Source: an uncultured Chthonomonadales bacterium
Lineage (GTDB): Bacteria > Armatimonadota > Chthonomonadetes > Chthonomonadales > CAJBBX01
DNA length: 62,109 nucleotides
Assembly (NCBI GenBank): GCA_938005745.1
Contig: CALLMM010000027.1
Coordinates: 1-62,109 of the forward strand
Direction: 5' to 3'
The position numbers and the translations under genes are program-made. Shown here piece after piece: positions 54,297-62,109 of this stretch (position 1 is its first letter; each line of letters starts with the position of its first letter). Below the pieces are notes generated by a model. That model was not told where the DNA came from and made no database searches. It saw nothing but the letters and a program-made list of their open reading frames with translations.

Positions 54297-55403
54297 ATGC
54301 GTCTACTGCTCTCGGCACTGATGTTGGCTGCGGTCTGTCTGGGTGTCTGTCTTGCGGCGATCGCGCCGTCGCAAGACCCTCAGAGGGAGACCGACCCTGC
54401 CCGCCCGGCGAAGGAAGGCGCGTACAAGCAGGAGGCGGGTCCCTACTCGGTCGTGATGAAGGATATCCGGCTGAAGGACGTCCGTCGCGACAGAGAGATA
54501 GAGATGCGCGTTCGGGCGCCGCGTCCTGCAACGGGTTCCACGCTCACGCTGCCGATAGTGATCTTCTCGCATGGGGCGGGAGGCAACAGCGGAGCCTTTC
54601 CCGATCTGTGCGCCCACTGGGCGAGTCACGGGTATGTGGTTGTCAATCCGACGCACAGCGACTCGGTGAGGCTGCGCCGACAGCAGGGCGAGAGGCTGGT
54701 GCCGGAGGGCGGGTCGGTCGCCCAGCAGATCGTCCAACGGGTGAATCTGCTGGATCGGCGGGACGACATCCGCTTGATCCTCGATTCGCTGCCGCAGATC
54801 GAGGCGGAGCTTGCGGAGGCGAACCCGGCAGGAACCAGCTCGCCGGGCGGCAGGGTCCGTTTAGACCGCGAGCGTATCGCGATGGCGGGACATAGCGCGG
54901 GGGCGATGACCACGCAGGCGCTGGCGGGCGTCGCTTTTTACGGTCGCGCCGGCGGAGAGGCGGGACTGCGGTTCGCGGAGCCGCGCCTGAAGGCGTTTCT
55001 GGTCATCTCCGGACAGGGGCTGGCGCGTCCGGCGTTCCGCAAGGAGTCGTGGAACACCATCCGTGCGCCGATGCTGGTGATCGCGGGAAGCGAGGACCGA
55101 AGCCCCGTCAGCGATGAGACACCCGAAGGGCGCAAAGACCCCTATCTCTACGCTCCTCCCGGCGATAAGTATCTGGTCTTCATCGAGGGCGCGACTCACG
55201 GATCGTACGCCGGCAAGCGGGTGACGCGTCTGTCGGGGGAGAAGGCGCCGGACAATATCGGCTATATCACCGACGTGACCGCCTTCTCTACGCTGGCATT
55301 TCTGGACGCCTATCTGAAGGACGATAAGGAGGCGCGCCGCTATCTGCAGTCGGACGCCCTGACGCGGTATCCCGGTGGGAAGACCGAGTACCAGAGGAAG
55401 TAG
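54297..55403 (+). CDS. Secreted alpha/beta hydrolase (chlorophyllase/PAF-acetylhydrolase-like)
   Basis: 368 residues. A signal peptide (MRLLLSALMLAAVCLGVCLA) and a hydrophilic linker precede an alpha/beta hydrolase fold. The oxyanion-type segment IVIFSHGAGGNSGAF and the nucleophile elbow GHSAG (Ser200) are clear; a late Asp in IAGSEDRSPV and His in EGATHGSYAG complete a likely triad. Probably an exported esterase; substrate unknown. The ATG at 54297 is preceded by GGAGGGAAGAAG; an in-frame ATG eight codons earlier has no site. Confidence 0.87.
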   Translation: MRLLLSALMLAAVCLGVCLAAIAPSQDPQRETDPARPAKEGAYKQEAGPYSVVMKDIRLKDVRRDREIEMRVRAPRPATGSTLTLPIVIFSHGAGGNSGAFPDLCAHWASHGYVVVNPTHSDSVRLRRQQGERLVPEGGSVAQQIVQRVNLLDRRDDIRLILDSLPQIEAELAEANPAGTSSPGGRVRLDRERIAMAGHSAGAMTTQALAGVAFYGRAGGEAGLRFAEPRLKAFLVISGQGLARPAFRKESWNTIRAPMLVIAGSEDRSPVSDETPEGRKDPYLYAPPGDKYLVFIEGATHGSYAGKRVTRLSGEKAPDNIGYITDVTAFSTLAFLDAYLKDDKEARRYLQSDALTRYPGGKTEYQRK

Positions 55404-55446
55404 CCCGGCCGAGGCGGGCGAGAGCGCGGCTCTCTTCTGACCGCCT

Positions 55447-55511
55447 CTAGCTCCCTCGCAATGACAGAAGGGACGCCTGACGGCTTCCTCGCCATGGCTG
55501 CATGGGACGCT
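55447..55511. repeat. Dispersed repeat, CTCCCTCGCAATGAC family
   Basis: AGCTCCCTCGCAATGACAG then a degenerate GGCTTCCTCGCCATGGCTG copy, between two convergent genes. Confidence 0.7.
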
Positions 55512-55527
55512 CTCGGCTCCTTGTGAC

Positions 55528-56508
55528 TCAGAGCCTTCCGGTGCGGGCAAGCCGCTCCAGAAGATGCCGGTAGCAGACATAGCCGGCGAAGGGGATGTCC
55601 GGGCGCACCCGTCCGTCCGCCAGCGGAATATAGCCTCCGCTCTCCAGCAGGGGCAGCGCCCGCTCCTCCATCTCGCGGCGGATCGCCTCCGGTCCCCGGC
55701 GCAGCGCGTCGAGATCAATGCCCCCGATCAGGCTCAGCGACCTGCCGAACTCGCGGCGAATGGCGCGGTAGTCCATCGCTTCGGGAGCAACCTCGATCGC
55801 CCAGAGCGCGTTGAAGCCCGCCTCCGCCACCGCCGGCAGCAGAGGGCGCGCATTGGCGTAGGTCTGAAAGAGCAGGATCGGGACGCCGCGCTGCTGCAGT
55901 CGGGTCAGGATCGGCTGATAGGTCTCCAGAGCGAACCGCCGGTAGTCGCACGGAGAGAGCAGCGGACGGTCATTGCCGCCGATCGGCTCGGAGAAGATCG
56001 CCACGTCGGGCGTGACATCGCGCAGGATACGCTCCGTCATTGCCAGCAGAAATCGCCCGTGTATCTCCATCACGCTGCGAACCAGCGCAGGGCGGTCTTT
56101 GAGCAGGAAGAGGGTCTGCGCCAGCCCCGTCCAGTCGTTCACCCCCATGGTGAGAAAGAAGCCGCGATGGATCGGCAGCTCCAGCGTGTAGTCGCGGGCG
56201 TTCCACTCCCTCACGCGCAAGTCCCAGTCCTCCGGCAGCCGCGCCGGATCGAGGGGGTCGAGCGCGCGGGACAGCGGTTCGAGGTCCTCCTGCGCGCGCA
56301 CCGGCGGCTGCGGGGGGCGCGGCTCCAGGTCTACCGGGATGCGCTCGCGCCGATCCGACGGAAACAGCGCGGCAAGCGGCGTATCCGGGGCAAGCCCCTC
56401 AGTCTGCCAGCGCTCCAGCACCTCATCGCGAATCCCCTCCTCCAGCAGGGGCAGCCGGTCCGGCGTTCCAAAGCGAAGCGTCTGCAGGAGACGCTGACGG
56501 TCGTTCAT
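55528..56508 (-). CDS. Uroporphyrinogen decarboxylase-fold protein
   Basis: 326 residues of the URO-D superfamily, which also covers cobalamin methyltransferases. It starts MNDRQRLLQTLRFGTPDRLP, the usual opening, and contains FSEPIGGNDRPLLSPCDYRRFALETYQP, IGGIDLDALRRG and a late GGYIPLADGRVRPDIPF region. It lacks the haem-pathway R-x-x-x-Q-A-G-R signature, so it is not HemE; a methyltransferase or sugar-linked role is more likely. Related copies are frequent near sugar catabolic genes in this phylum. Divergent from the lyxose isomerase gene. Confidence 0.8.
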   Translation of the reverse strand: MNDRQRLLQTLRFGTPDRLPLLEEGIRDEVLERWQTEGLAPDTPLAALFPSDRRERIPVDLEPRPPQPPVRAQEDLEPLSRALDPLDPARLPEDWDLRVREWNARDYTLELPIHRGFFLTMGVNDWTGLAQTLFLLKDRPALVRSVMEIHGRFLLAMTERILRDVTPDVAIFSEPIGGNDRPLLSPCDYRRFALETYQPILTRLQQRGVPILLFQTYANARPLLPAVAEAGFNALWAIEVAPEAMDYRAIRREFGRSLSLIGGIDLDALRRGPEAIRREMEERALPLLESGGYIPLADGRVRPDIPFAGYVCYRHLLERLARTGRL

Positions 56509-56628
56509 GGCTGTATCCTCCGGCTGCGACCCGCCCCGCCGCGTCTGCCGCGAACGTGCAGCCCGCTCTCAGGTTCGGGGAGCAGCGAGACGAGTCCTGT
56601 TGCCGCCGCGCCCGGGCGTCGAATCGGC

Positions 56629-56658
56629 TTGACAGGCGTATATCTTACTATCTATACT
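56629..56658 (+). promoter_or_regulatory. Promoter of the lyxose isomerase gene
   Basis: TTGACA (56629-56634), 18 bases, TATACT (56653-56658), start site near 56665. Confidence 0.75.
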
Positions 56659-56709
56659 GACAACATGCGCCGTGATGCGGAATGTACATGCAGAGGAAGG
56701 AGAGAACCG

Positions 56710-57255
56710 ATGATTACCCGTCAGGAGCGCGAAGAGGCGATCGGGAGAGCCTGCGAGTATCTGGAGCGAGCCGGAATCGTGCTGACGCCGAAAGAGAAGG
56801 CGGAGATGGAGGTCGCCGATTTCGGTCTGGGCGACCTGAAGAACACCGGATTGGAGATCGTCACCTATATCAACACGGAACGATGCTGCGCCAAGGAGTT
56901 GATACTCTTCCCGCATCAGACCTGTCCGGAGCACCGCCATCCGCCGGTCGGCGACGATCCTGGCAAAGAGGAGACCTTCCGCTGCCGCTGGGGGACCGTC
57001 TATCTGTATGTAGAGGGCGAGCCGACGGCGAACCCCGCCTGCAAGCCGCCGCCCGGCAGCGAGGAGCACTACCATGTCTGGCATGAGGTGCGCCTGAACC
57101 CGGGCGAGCAGTATACGCTGATGCCGGGCATCCGTCACTGGTTCCAGGCGGGACCGGAGGGAGCCATCGTCTCCGAGTTTTCGACGCGCAGCCGCGACGA
57201 AGCCGACATCTTTTCCGATCCGCGCATTCAGCGGATGCCGGAGGTTGCGGATTAG
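56710..57255 (+). CDS. D-lyxose/D-mannose ketol-isomerase (cupin type)
   Basis: 181 residues of the single-cupin sugar isomerase family (YdaE/LyxI type) that interconverts D-lyxose with D-xylulose and D-mannose with D-fructose. Metal ligands H75 and H77 (CPEHRHPP), E88 (KEETF) and H143 (IRHWF) are present, as are GLEIVTYIN and ELILFPHQTCPEH. AAGGAG is before the ATG at 56710. A consensus promoter lies 50 bases upstream. The epimerase at 57286 follows 30 bases later with its own ribosome site and is probably co-transcribed. Confidence 0.87.
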   Translation: MITRQEREEAIGRACEYLERAGIVLTPKEKAEMEVADFGLGDLKNTGLEIVTYINTERCCAKELILFPHQTCPEHRHPPVGDDPGKEETFRCRWGTVYLYVEGEPTANPACKPPPGSEEHYHVWHEVRLNPGEQYTLMPGIRHWFQAGPEGAIVSEFSTRSRDEADIFSDPRIQRMPEVAD

Positions 57256-57285
57256 GGCGCGATCCGCGCGGAAGGAGCGTCTCTT

Positions 57286-58203
57286 TTGCAGATTGTAGTT
57301 GCCGGAGCGACGGGATTTATCGGCAGATCGCTCTGCGGCGCGCTGGCGGACGGCGGACACCGCGTCATCGCGCTGGCGCGCGACCCTGCGAAGGCGTCCG
57401 GTGTGCTTCCCGCCGGGACGCAGATTATCGCCTGGGATCTGAAGAAGCCGGGCGAATGGCAGAGAGCCGTTGGCGAGTCGGAGGCGGTGGTCAACCTCGC
57501 CGGCGAGTCGATCGCGGCGCAGCGCTGGACGCCCGCCTTCAAGCAGCGTCTCGTCAGCAGCCGGATCGAGACGACCCGGGCGATCGTGGAGGCGATTCGC
57601 GCGGCGGCGCGTCCCGGCATCTGTCTGGTCAACGCCTCCGCAGTCGGCTACTACGGCGATCGGGGCGACGCCGTGGTGACGGAGCAGACGCCTCCCGCCA
57701 ATACCTTTCTGGGACAGTTGAGCGTGGACTGGGAGGGGGAGGCGCTTCAGGCGGAGAGGGCGGGCGCGCGGGTCGTGCTGCTGCGGATCGGGATTGTGCT
57801 GGGCGAGGGCGGCGGCGCGCTGGAGAAGATGGTCACGCCGTTCCGGCTGTTTATCGGCGGACCGCTCGGAAGCGGGCGGCAGTGGTTCCCCTGGATCCAC
57901 CGGGATGACGTGGTGGGCATGATCGTCTGGGCGCTGGAGAACCCGCAGGTGCGCGGTCCGCTCAACGTGACCGCGCCGAACCCGGTGACCATGCGCGAGT
58001 TTGCGCGCACGCTGGGGCGCGTTCTGCGTCGCCCCTCCTTCGCTCCGGCGCCGGGGTTCGCGCTGAAGCTGCTGCTGGGCGAGTTTGCCGAATCGCTGTT
58101 GACGGGGCAGAGGGCGATCCCGGAGGCGGCGCAGCGACAGGGCTATCAGTGGAGATACTCCGAACTGGAGGGGGCGCTCCGAGCCATCTTCCCCGCCGGA
58201 TAG
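57286..58203 (+). CDS. TIGR01777 family NAD-dependent epimerase (YfcH-like)
   Basis: 305 residues. Rossmann motif VVAGATGFIGRSL at 4-16, NLAGESIAAQRW and RIETTRAIVEAI, ASAVGYYGDRGD, and a C-terminal DUF1731-type region (GEFAESLLTGQRAIPEAAQ). The family's role is unclear; mammalian and bacterial homologues are linked to cell division or haem-binding reports. The start is TTG with GAAGGAGCG seven bases upstream; no ATG fits the conserved N-terminus. It ends at a strong terminator. Confidence 0.9.
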   Translation: MQIVVAGATGFIGRSLCGALADGGHRVIALARDPAKASGVLPAGTQIIAWDLKKPGEWQRAVGESEAVVNLAGESIAAQRWTPAFKQRLVSSRIETTRAIVEAIRAAARPGICLVNASAVGYYGDRGDAVVTEQTPPANTFLGQLSVDWEGEALQAERAGARVVLLRIGIVLGEGGGALEKMVTPFRLFIGGPLGSGRQWFPWIHRDDVVGMIVWALENPQVRGPLNVTAPNPVTMREFARTLGRVLRRPSFAPAPGFALKLLLGEFAESLLTGQRAIPEAAQRQGYQWRYSELEGALRAIFPAG

Positions 58204-58216
58204 TCTCTTCACGCAA

Positions 58217-58268
58217 GGACCCCGACCAGCCCGCAGGGAATACGGGATCGGTCGGGGTCCTGTTTTCT
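58217..58268 (+). terminator. Rho-independent terminator after the TIGR01777 gene
   Basis: 11-pair perfect stem GGACCCCGACC with GGTCGGGGTCC, 22-base loop, then TGTTTTCTG. Confidence 0.88.
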
Positions 58269-58324
58269 GTCCGGCGGCGCAGCGTGCGGGGCGAGACCGC
58301 CACCGTCGCCGTCGTGAGGGGATG

Positions 58325-58621
58325 TCAGAAGAGATCGGTCTCGACCTGCAGCCGGATGGCGCGCAGGATGCCCGCCACCCGGTCGCACTCCTGCTGATCG
58401 CCGACAAAGGCGATGGCGCGCCCGCGGGTGTGCGCCTCAATGGCGATCTCCCAGGCGCGGTCTATGGTGCAGCCGGTCGCCTTCTGAAGCTGCGCCGTCA
58501 CCTCATCGAAGGTATGATAGTCGTCGTTGTAGAGAATGACGACATAGGGTCCGCCAAGATCAATCGGCGGAGCCTCCTGCTGCCGCTTCTCGACTTCGGG
58601 AATAGTGCGTGTCTGTGTCAT
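58325..58621 (-). CDS. clpS: ATP-dependent Clp protease adaptor
   Basis: Delivers N-degron substrates to ClpAP or ClpCP. 98 residues; conserved GGPYVVILYNDDYHTFDEVTAQL and the EAHTRGRAIAFVGDQQECDRV segment, with the N-degron pocket residues N and D in YNDDYH. A flexible N-terminal tail precedes the core. The ATG at 58621 is preferred because GGAGAG lies about nine bases before it; a longer start at 58639 would place that site inside the gene. No clpA is adjacent in the window. Confidence 0.93.
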   Translation of the reverse strand: MTQTRTIPEVEKRQQEAPPIDLGGPYVVILYNDDYHTFDEVTAQLQKATGCTIDRAWEIAIEAHTRGRAIAFVGDQQECDRVAGILRAIRLQVETDLF

Positions 58622-58734
58622 GGCTACGTCTCTCCTCACTATATTCTACTACGAATCGCGGTCAGGAAATTCGCCATCCGACAGATTTTGTTCTGCCAGT
58701 CGTTCACGCTTTTCGGAAGATCAGGAGACGGGAG

Positions 58735-58846
58735 GAGATTGCTTCGGTCGGCTTCGCCTCCCTCACAAGGACGGGAAGGGGTCGCTCACTCTCCCTCGCA
58801 ATGACAGGAAAGGAAGGGCTTCGCCTCCCTCGCAATGACAGAAGGA
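58735..58846. repeat. Dispersed repeat cluster, CTCCCTCGCAATGAC family
   Basis: GAGATTGCTTCGGTCGGCTT followed by three CTCCCTC(G/A)CAA-type units, two ending GCAATGACAG. The richest copy in the window. Confidence 0.78.
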
Positions 58847-58923
58847 GGGGATAAGCCTGCGGCTTACCTGCATTGACAGACCGGCAGTCTCAACCGTTTT
58901 AGAAACATGCGACACGCTCTCAG

Positions 58924-58955
58924 CCTGTCATTGCGAGCGGTAGCGAGCAATCTTG
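58924..58955. repeat. Dispersed repeat, inverted copy
   Basis: CCTGTCATTGCGAGCGGTAG then CGAGCAATCTT: the reverse orientation of the repeat family, facing the cluster at 58735. Confidence 0.7.
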
Positions 58956-59418
58956 CCAGCAGGTCCGTCGGGCTTTTGCAGACGTTGAGCCTTGATCTAT
59001 CGGAGAAGGATAGCAGGCAATGAAGCCGCGCCGATAACCTGCGAACCGCATACCTCACAGAGGTTGGTAGCGGATCATCGGATATCCCCTGTTCGCTCCG
59101 CAGTCACAGAACCCCGCAGCATATCCATCTATTACTATCAAATCCGCGCATACCGCGAGCGGCTACGCTGACCGATATACAGCCGCCTCTCGCCATCCGC
59201 TTAAAGCGGGCGAACCCACTTTTTGTCTCCTAGTGAGCGGTACATCGGGATCAAAATCGTTGCGTTTGAATTTCTTATGGTATTCCGGGCGGTACTGTAT
59301 GGAATACGGGATACAGGACGATAGACCCCGCTTCACGAGGCGGAGTCGGTTGTCCTGCTCTGCGAATCGCGCGGAGCGAAACCGATAATGGTTAAGTGAC
59401 GAAGGAGAGGCATCCTCT

Positions 59419-60039
59419 ATGCCCTTAACATCCAAACAACTCAATGATCTGCAGGTGGATGTGCTGCGCGAAGTCGCCAATATCGGCACCGGACATGCCG
59501 TGACCTCGCTGACCATGATGACGGGGGAGTCCTTTTCCATGTCGGTGCCGGCTTTCGGCGTGATGGTGATGAACGAGTTCGAAAGCATTCTGGGCGATCT
59601 GGAGGCGCTGGCAGCCTCTGTCTACATGCCTGTGGAGGGAGATGTCTGCGGTCACGTCGCCTTCCTCTTTCCCTACGACAGCGCGTGTCAGTTGACCGAC
59701 CTGCTGCTGGGACGGGAGCATGGGACGACCACCGTGCTGGAGGAGCTGGAGTGCTCCGCTCTGATGGAGGTCGGCAATGTGCTCATCTCCTCGTTTTTGA
59801 ATGCGATCAGCGATCTGTCCAACCTGAGTTTGCCCTCCTCGCCGCCGGGCATCGCCATAGACATGGCGGGAGCGATCTTAGCCAGCATCGTGACGGTTTC
59901 GCCGAACCTTGGCGACCACGCGCTGACGATCATGACGCGGCTGGCGGATACGGAGTATCCGGTGGAGGGATTCTTTGTGTTCATCCCGGAGCCGGATTCG
60001 CTGGAAATACTATTTCAAGCACTGGGGATCGAATCATAA
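59419..60039 (+). CDS. cheC: CheC-type chemotaxis phosphatase
   Basis: Dephosphorylates CheY-P and binds CheD. 206 residues with two active-site motifs of the CheC/FliY pattern (D/S-x3-E-x2-N...P): D14, E18, N21 with P44, and S113, E117, N120 with P142. Both sites look competent. GAAGGAGAGG is before the ATG. Its stop and the cheD start lie one base apart. Together with cheD and cheB it forms an adaptation module of a Bacillus/Thermotoga-like type. Confidence 0.92.
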   Translation: MPLTSKQLNDLQVDVLREVANIGTGHAVTSLTMMTGESFSMSVPAFGVMVMNEFESILGDLEALAASVYMPVEGDVCGHVAFLFPYDSACQLTDLLLGREHGTTTVLEELECSALMEVGNVLISSFLNAISDLSNLSLPSSPPGIAIDMAGAILASIVTVSPNLGDHALTIMTRLADTEYPVEGFFVFIPEPDSLEILFQALGIES

Positions 60040-60040
60040 G

Positions 60041-60571
60041 ATGGGGCAGGCAATCATGGTCGGGATGGCGGAGATCAAGGTGTCGAAGCAGCCCGGAGAT
60101 GTTCTGGTCGCGCTGGGGCTGGGCTCCTGTGTAGGGGTCTGCCTGTATGATCGGCAGGCGAAGATAGCAGGGATGGTACATGTGGTTCTGCCGGCGAAGC
60201 TGCACACGGGAGAGGATGCCCCCGGAAAGTTTGCCAATACGGCCATACCCGCGCTCCTGGACGAGATGAAGCGGCACGGAGCGACGGTGAGCCGGTTGAA
60301 GGTTGCGGTGGCGGGCGGGGCGCAGCTCTTCTCCTTTAACGGCGCCGGTCCGCGCCTGGATGTGGGGCAGCGCAACCAGACGGCGGTTCTGACCGCTCTG
60401 GGCGAGGTCGGATTGACCGTCGCGGCGCAGGACCTGGGCGGCAGCATCGGACGTACCGTCCATTTTTTTGTGGAGAATGGGTGCGTGCGCGTGAAGACCA
60501 TAGGAAAGGGAGAGAAGGATCTGATTGTGCTGGGAGAGGCGGAGACGGCGTCTCTGCGCCGCGCAGCCTGA
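60041..60571 (+). CDS. cheD: CheD, chemoreceptor glutamine deamidase
   Basis: Deamidates receptor glutamines and is controlled by CheC. 176 residues. Catalytic C30 (LGLGSCVGVCLYD) and H47 (GMVHVVLP) are at the family spacing, and GSIGRTVHFFVENG is present. The triad Thr normally six residues before the Cys is Ala24 here (LVALGLGSC), an unusual change that might weaken deamidation and leave CheC regulation as the main job. Directly downstream of cheC and probably co-translated with it. Confidence 0.93.
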   Translation: MGQAIMVGMAEIKVSKQPGDVLVALGLGSCVGVCLYDRQAKIAGMVHVVLPAKLHTGEDAPGKFANTAIPALLDEMKRHGATVSRLKVAVAGGAQLFSFNGAGPRLDVGQRNQTAVLTALGEVGLTVAAQDLGGSIGRTVHFFVENGCVRVKTIGKGEKDLIVLGEAETASLRRAA

Positions 60572-60598
60572 ACGACCTTTTTCACCGGGTGGTGTTTA

Positions 60599-61462
60599 AT
60601 GTCCAAGCTAACTCTGGAACAACTGGTTGAGTATGTGCAGGAGATTCCCGCGCTCCCGGACGTCGCGATCAAGATGATGAAGATGACCGACGATCCCTCC
60701 GTTTCAGCGCGTGCGCTGGGCGATCTTATTTCGACCGATGTTGCGTTAACGACTCGCGTTCTGAAGATCGCCAACTCCGCCTACTACGGACTGTCGCGGG
60801 GGGTCAGCACGGTGAACGAAGCGGTGCTGGTGCTGGGCATGAAGGCGCTGCGCAGTCTGGCGCTTGCCGCCGCCGCCTACGATACCCTGAAGAAGGAGAT
60901 TCGCGGCTATAGCCTGCCCGCGGGAGAGTTGTGGCGTCATTCGCTCTCCTGCGCGATGGCGGCGCAGGTGATCGCCAAACGCACCCGCGTGGTGCGCAGC
61001 GAGGAGGCGTTCGTCGCCGGTCTGCTGCACGATGTGGGGAAGGTGATCCTGCACTCCTACGTGGAGCCGCAGTTTCAGGCGATCTGGGCGATCGTCGAAC
61101 TGGATGAGATCCCGTTTCATGCGGCGGAGAAGCAGGTGCTCGGCTTCGACCATGCGGAGGTAGGGGCGAAGATCGGGGAGAAGTGGAACCTGCCGGTTTC
61201 GCTGTGCACCGCCATCGCCGGGCATCACCTGCTGGAGCGCGGCGAAGAGGCTCCGGACCTGACCGCCGTGGTCCATGTCGCCAATATCGTCAGCCTCTCG
61301 GAGGGGATCGGCTTTTCGGGAGACAGCCAGAAGACCCCGCTGGATCCGGCGGCGATGCAGCGTCTGGGGCTGGAGGAGAGCGACCTGGAGGAGATCGTCA
61401 GCGAGATGGTCGAGCAGATAGAGCGATCGCGGAGCGCGTTTGAGATGACAGCAGCCGCCTGA
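60599..61462 (+). CDS. HDOD domain signalling protein
   Basis: 287 residues, one HDOD domain at about 12-215: EIPALPDVAIKMMKMTDDP, GDLISTDVALTTRVLKIANSAYYG, and FVAGLLHDVGKVILHSYVE where the HD pair is kept. HDOD proteins act in signalling, often with c-di-GMP or chemotaxis, and most lack proven hydrolase activity. In the window it lies between cheD and cheB, suggesting a regulatory role in the same pathway. Weak ribosome site 27 bases after cheD. Confidence 0.9.
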   Translation: MSKLTLEQLVEYVQEIPALPDVAIKMMKMTDDPSVSARALGDLISTDVALTTRVLKIANSAYYGLSRGVSTVNEAVLVLGMKALRSLALAAAAYDTLKKEIRGYSLPAGELWRHSLSCAMAAQVIAKRTRVVRSEEAFVAGLLHDVGKVILHSYVEPQFQAIWAIVELDEIPFHAAEKQVLGFDHAEVGAKIGEKWNLPVSLCTAIAGHHLLERGEEAPDLTAVVHVANIVSLSEGIGFSGDSQKTPLDPAAMQRLGLEESDLEEIVSEMVEQIERSRSAFEMTAAA

Positions 61463-61524
61463 CGCGGCGCGCCGGCGAGAGGACCGGACGCGAACGTCGG
61501 AAATCGGACGGGTGAGGTGGAGAG

Positions 61525-62109
61525 GTGACGGAAGAGAGAGCGATACGGGCGCTGGTGGTGGACGACTCCGCCTTTATGCGCAAGATGATCAGCGCGATCC
61601 TCTGCCATAACGGGATAGAGGTGGTTGGCGCAGCCCGCGACGGGCAGGAGGGTCTGGAGAAGGCGCAGGCGCTGCGTCCCGATGTCATCACGCTGGATGT
61701 CGAGATGCCGCGGATGGACGGAGTGGAGTTTCTGACGCGTCTGATGCGCGAGAACCCGATTCCTGTGATCATGCTCTCGAGCCTGACCGAAGCCGGTGCG
61801 GAGATCACCCTGCGCTGTCTGGAACTGGGGGCGGTGGACTGTCTGCAGAAGCCGTCCGGAGCGATCAGTCTGGATATCGAGAAGATCGGGCACGAGATCG
61901 TTGCGAAGGTTCAGGCGGCGGCAAAGGTGGACGGCAGGCGTCTGCGCTGGCTGGCGCGCACCGGCGCGCCGGCGGCTCCCCCGAAACCGGAGCCTGTGCG
62001 CACCGCCGCTTCGGTCGTCGCTGCCGCTTCGGTCGGCACTGCCGCCAGTACGGGCGTCGCTGCCGCTTCGGTCGGCACTGCCGCCAGTACGGGCGTCGCT
62101 GCCGCTTCG
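61525..62109 (+). CDS. cheB: CheB methylesterase, N-terminal response regulator part (cut by window)
   Basis: Removes methyl groups from chemoreceptor glutamates and resets the receptors. Only the receiver domain and linker are visible. The receiver has the acidic pair in LVVDDSAFMRKMIS, the phospho-acceptor Asp in VITLDVEMPRMDGVEFL, the Thr/Ser in IMLSSLTEAGAE and the Lys in DCLQKPSG. The methylesterase domain lies past the right edge. GTG start with GGTGGAGAG upstream. The linker (residues from about 157) is rich in Pro, Ala and Ser and enters a 13-residue tandem repeat exactly at the window end. LVVDDSAFMRKMIS and EVVGAARDGQEGLE identify CheB over CheY. Confidence 0.9.
   Translation, partial: MTEERAIRALVVDDSAFMRKMISAILCHNGIEVVGAARDGQEGLEKAQALRPDVITLDVEMPRMDGVEFLTRLMRENPIPVIMLSSLTEAGAEITLRCLELGAVDCLQKPSGAISLDIEKIGHEIVAKVQAAAKVDGRRLRWLARTGAPAAPPKPEPVRTAASVVAAASVGTAASTGVAAASVGTAASTGVAAAS
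62032..62109 (+). repeat. Tandem repeat in the cheB linker
   Basis: Two exact 39-base units (62032-62070 and 62071-62109), encoding SVGTAASTGVAAA-type 13-residue repeats, preceded by a partial copy. The window ends at a unit boundary, so more copies may follow. Confidence 0.85.

Larger units (their letters stand above)
58622..59418. other. Long intergenic region before the chemotaxis operon
   Basis: 797 bases with no supported gene. It holds the repeats at 58735-58846 and 58924-58955, an inverted repeat GTATTCC (59280-59286)/GGAATAC (59301-59307), and an upstream leader of cheC. A CCGATAA heptamer at 59382-59388 is like the -10 of flagellar sigma-28 promoters but has no good -35. Confidence 0.5.

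Noticed and set aside
59381..59388. ACCGATAA resembling a sigma-28 (flagellar) -10 before cheC
   Set aside because: No TAAA-like -35 at the right distance, so one half-site is not enough.

Overview
The window (about 62 kb, high GC, densely coded on both strands) most resembles a member of the Armatimonadota or a close relative. The main pointers are a type IV-pilin-like protein with the N-terminal signature [13 protein letters not shown] and a C-terminal H-X9-DG motif, a Planctomycete-type DUF1549/DUF1553 plus DUF1501 gene pair, a DUF6785-type membrane protein, and many glycoside hydrolases. This is judged from protein character alone; no database search was possible.

Layout. 1-11.2 kb: a partial aldo/keto reductase, a 52-residue basic protein with a consensus promoter, the cytochrome-like DUF1549/LamG/DUF1553 protein with its Tat-exported DUF1501 partner, a prepilin-like DUF1559 protein, a divergent sulfate-assimilation pair (cysC and a 4Fe-4S APS reductase) whose promoters share one palindromic -10 region, and an FGGY sugar kinase. 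11.6-23.6 kb: a phage head and packaging module (terminase, Mu-type portal, protease/scaffold, decoration protein, major capsid, connectors, fibre-like proteins) with no integrase, tape measure, tail tube or lysis genes. It is interrupted between terminase and protease by cargo: a DUF3467-like gene with its own promoter and terminator, a Y-family DNA polymerase, and an antisense NAD-dependent epimerase with its own promoter.

23.6-30.2 kb: a GH5 enzyme, a small PPC-like protein, then a TetR-HlyD-ABC-ABC2 efflux operon. 30.4-35.1 kb: a minus-strand operon of a RuBisCO-like protein, a cytoplasmic DUF5060/DUF4038-type glycosidase and a DUF1537 kinase. The kinase plus RuBisCO-like pair matches the kinase/decarboxylase steps of D-apionate breakdown, and the glycosidase resembles the apiosidase fold, so an apiose-use operon is the leading hypothesis. 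It is followed by msrB (two possible starts, lipoprotein and cytosolic).

35.4-44 kb: a six-hairpin-type glycosidase, a PhyH-type dioxygenase, a DUF6785 membrane protein and an unrecognised four-gene membrane operon (vWA protein, coiled-coil membrane protein, DUF2135-like membrane protein, BamE-like protein). 44.3-50.4 kb: gltBD, glutamate synthase. 51-58.6 kb: a secreted clan-A glycosidase, PPK2, RNase PH, a secreted alpha/beta hydrolase, a URO-D-like protein, D-lyxose isomerase, a TIGR01777 epimerase and clpS. 59.4 kb to the end: a chemotaxis operon cheC-cheD-HDOD-cheB, with cheB cut by the window edge inside a tandem-repeat linker.

A dispersed palindromic repeat family (core CTCCCTCGCAATGACA) occupies at least six gaps, mostly just past gene 3' ends. 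No tRNA, rRNA or CRISPR array was seen.
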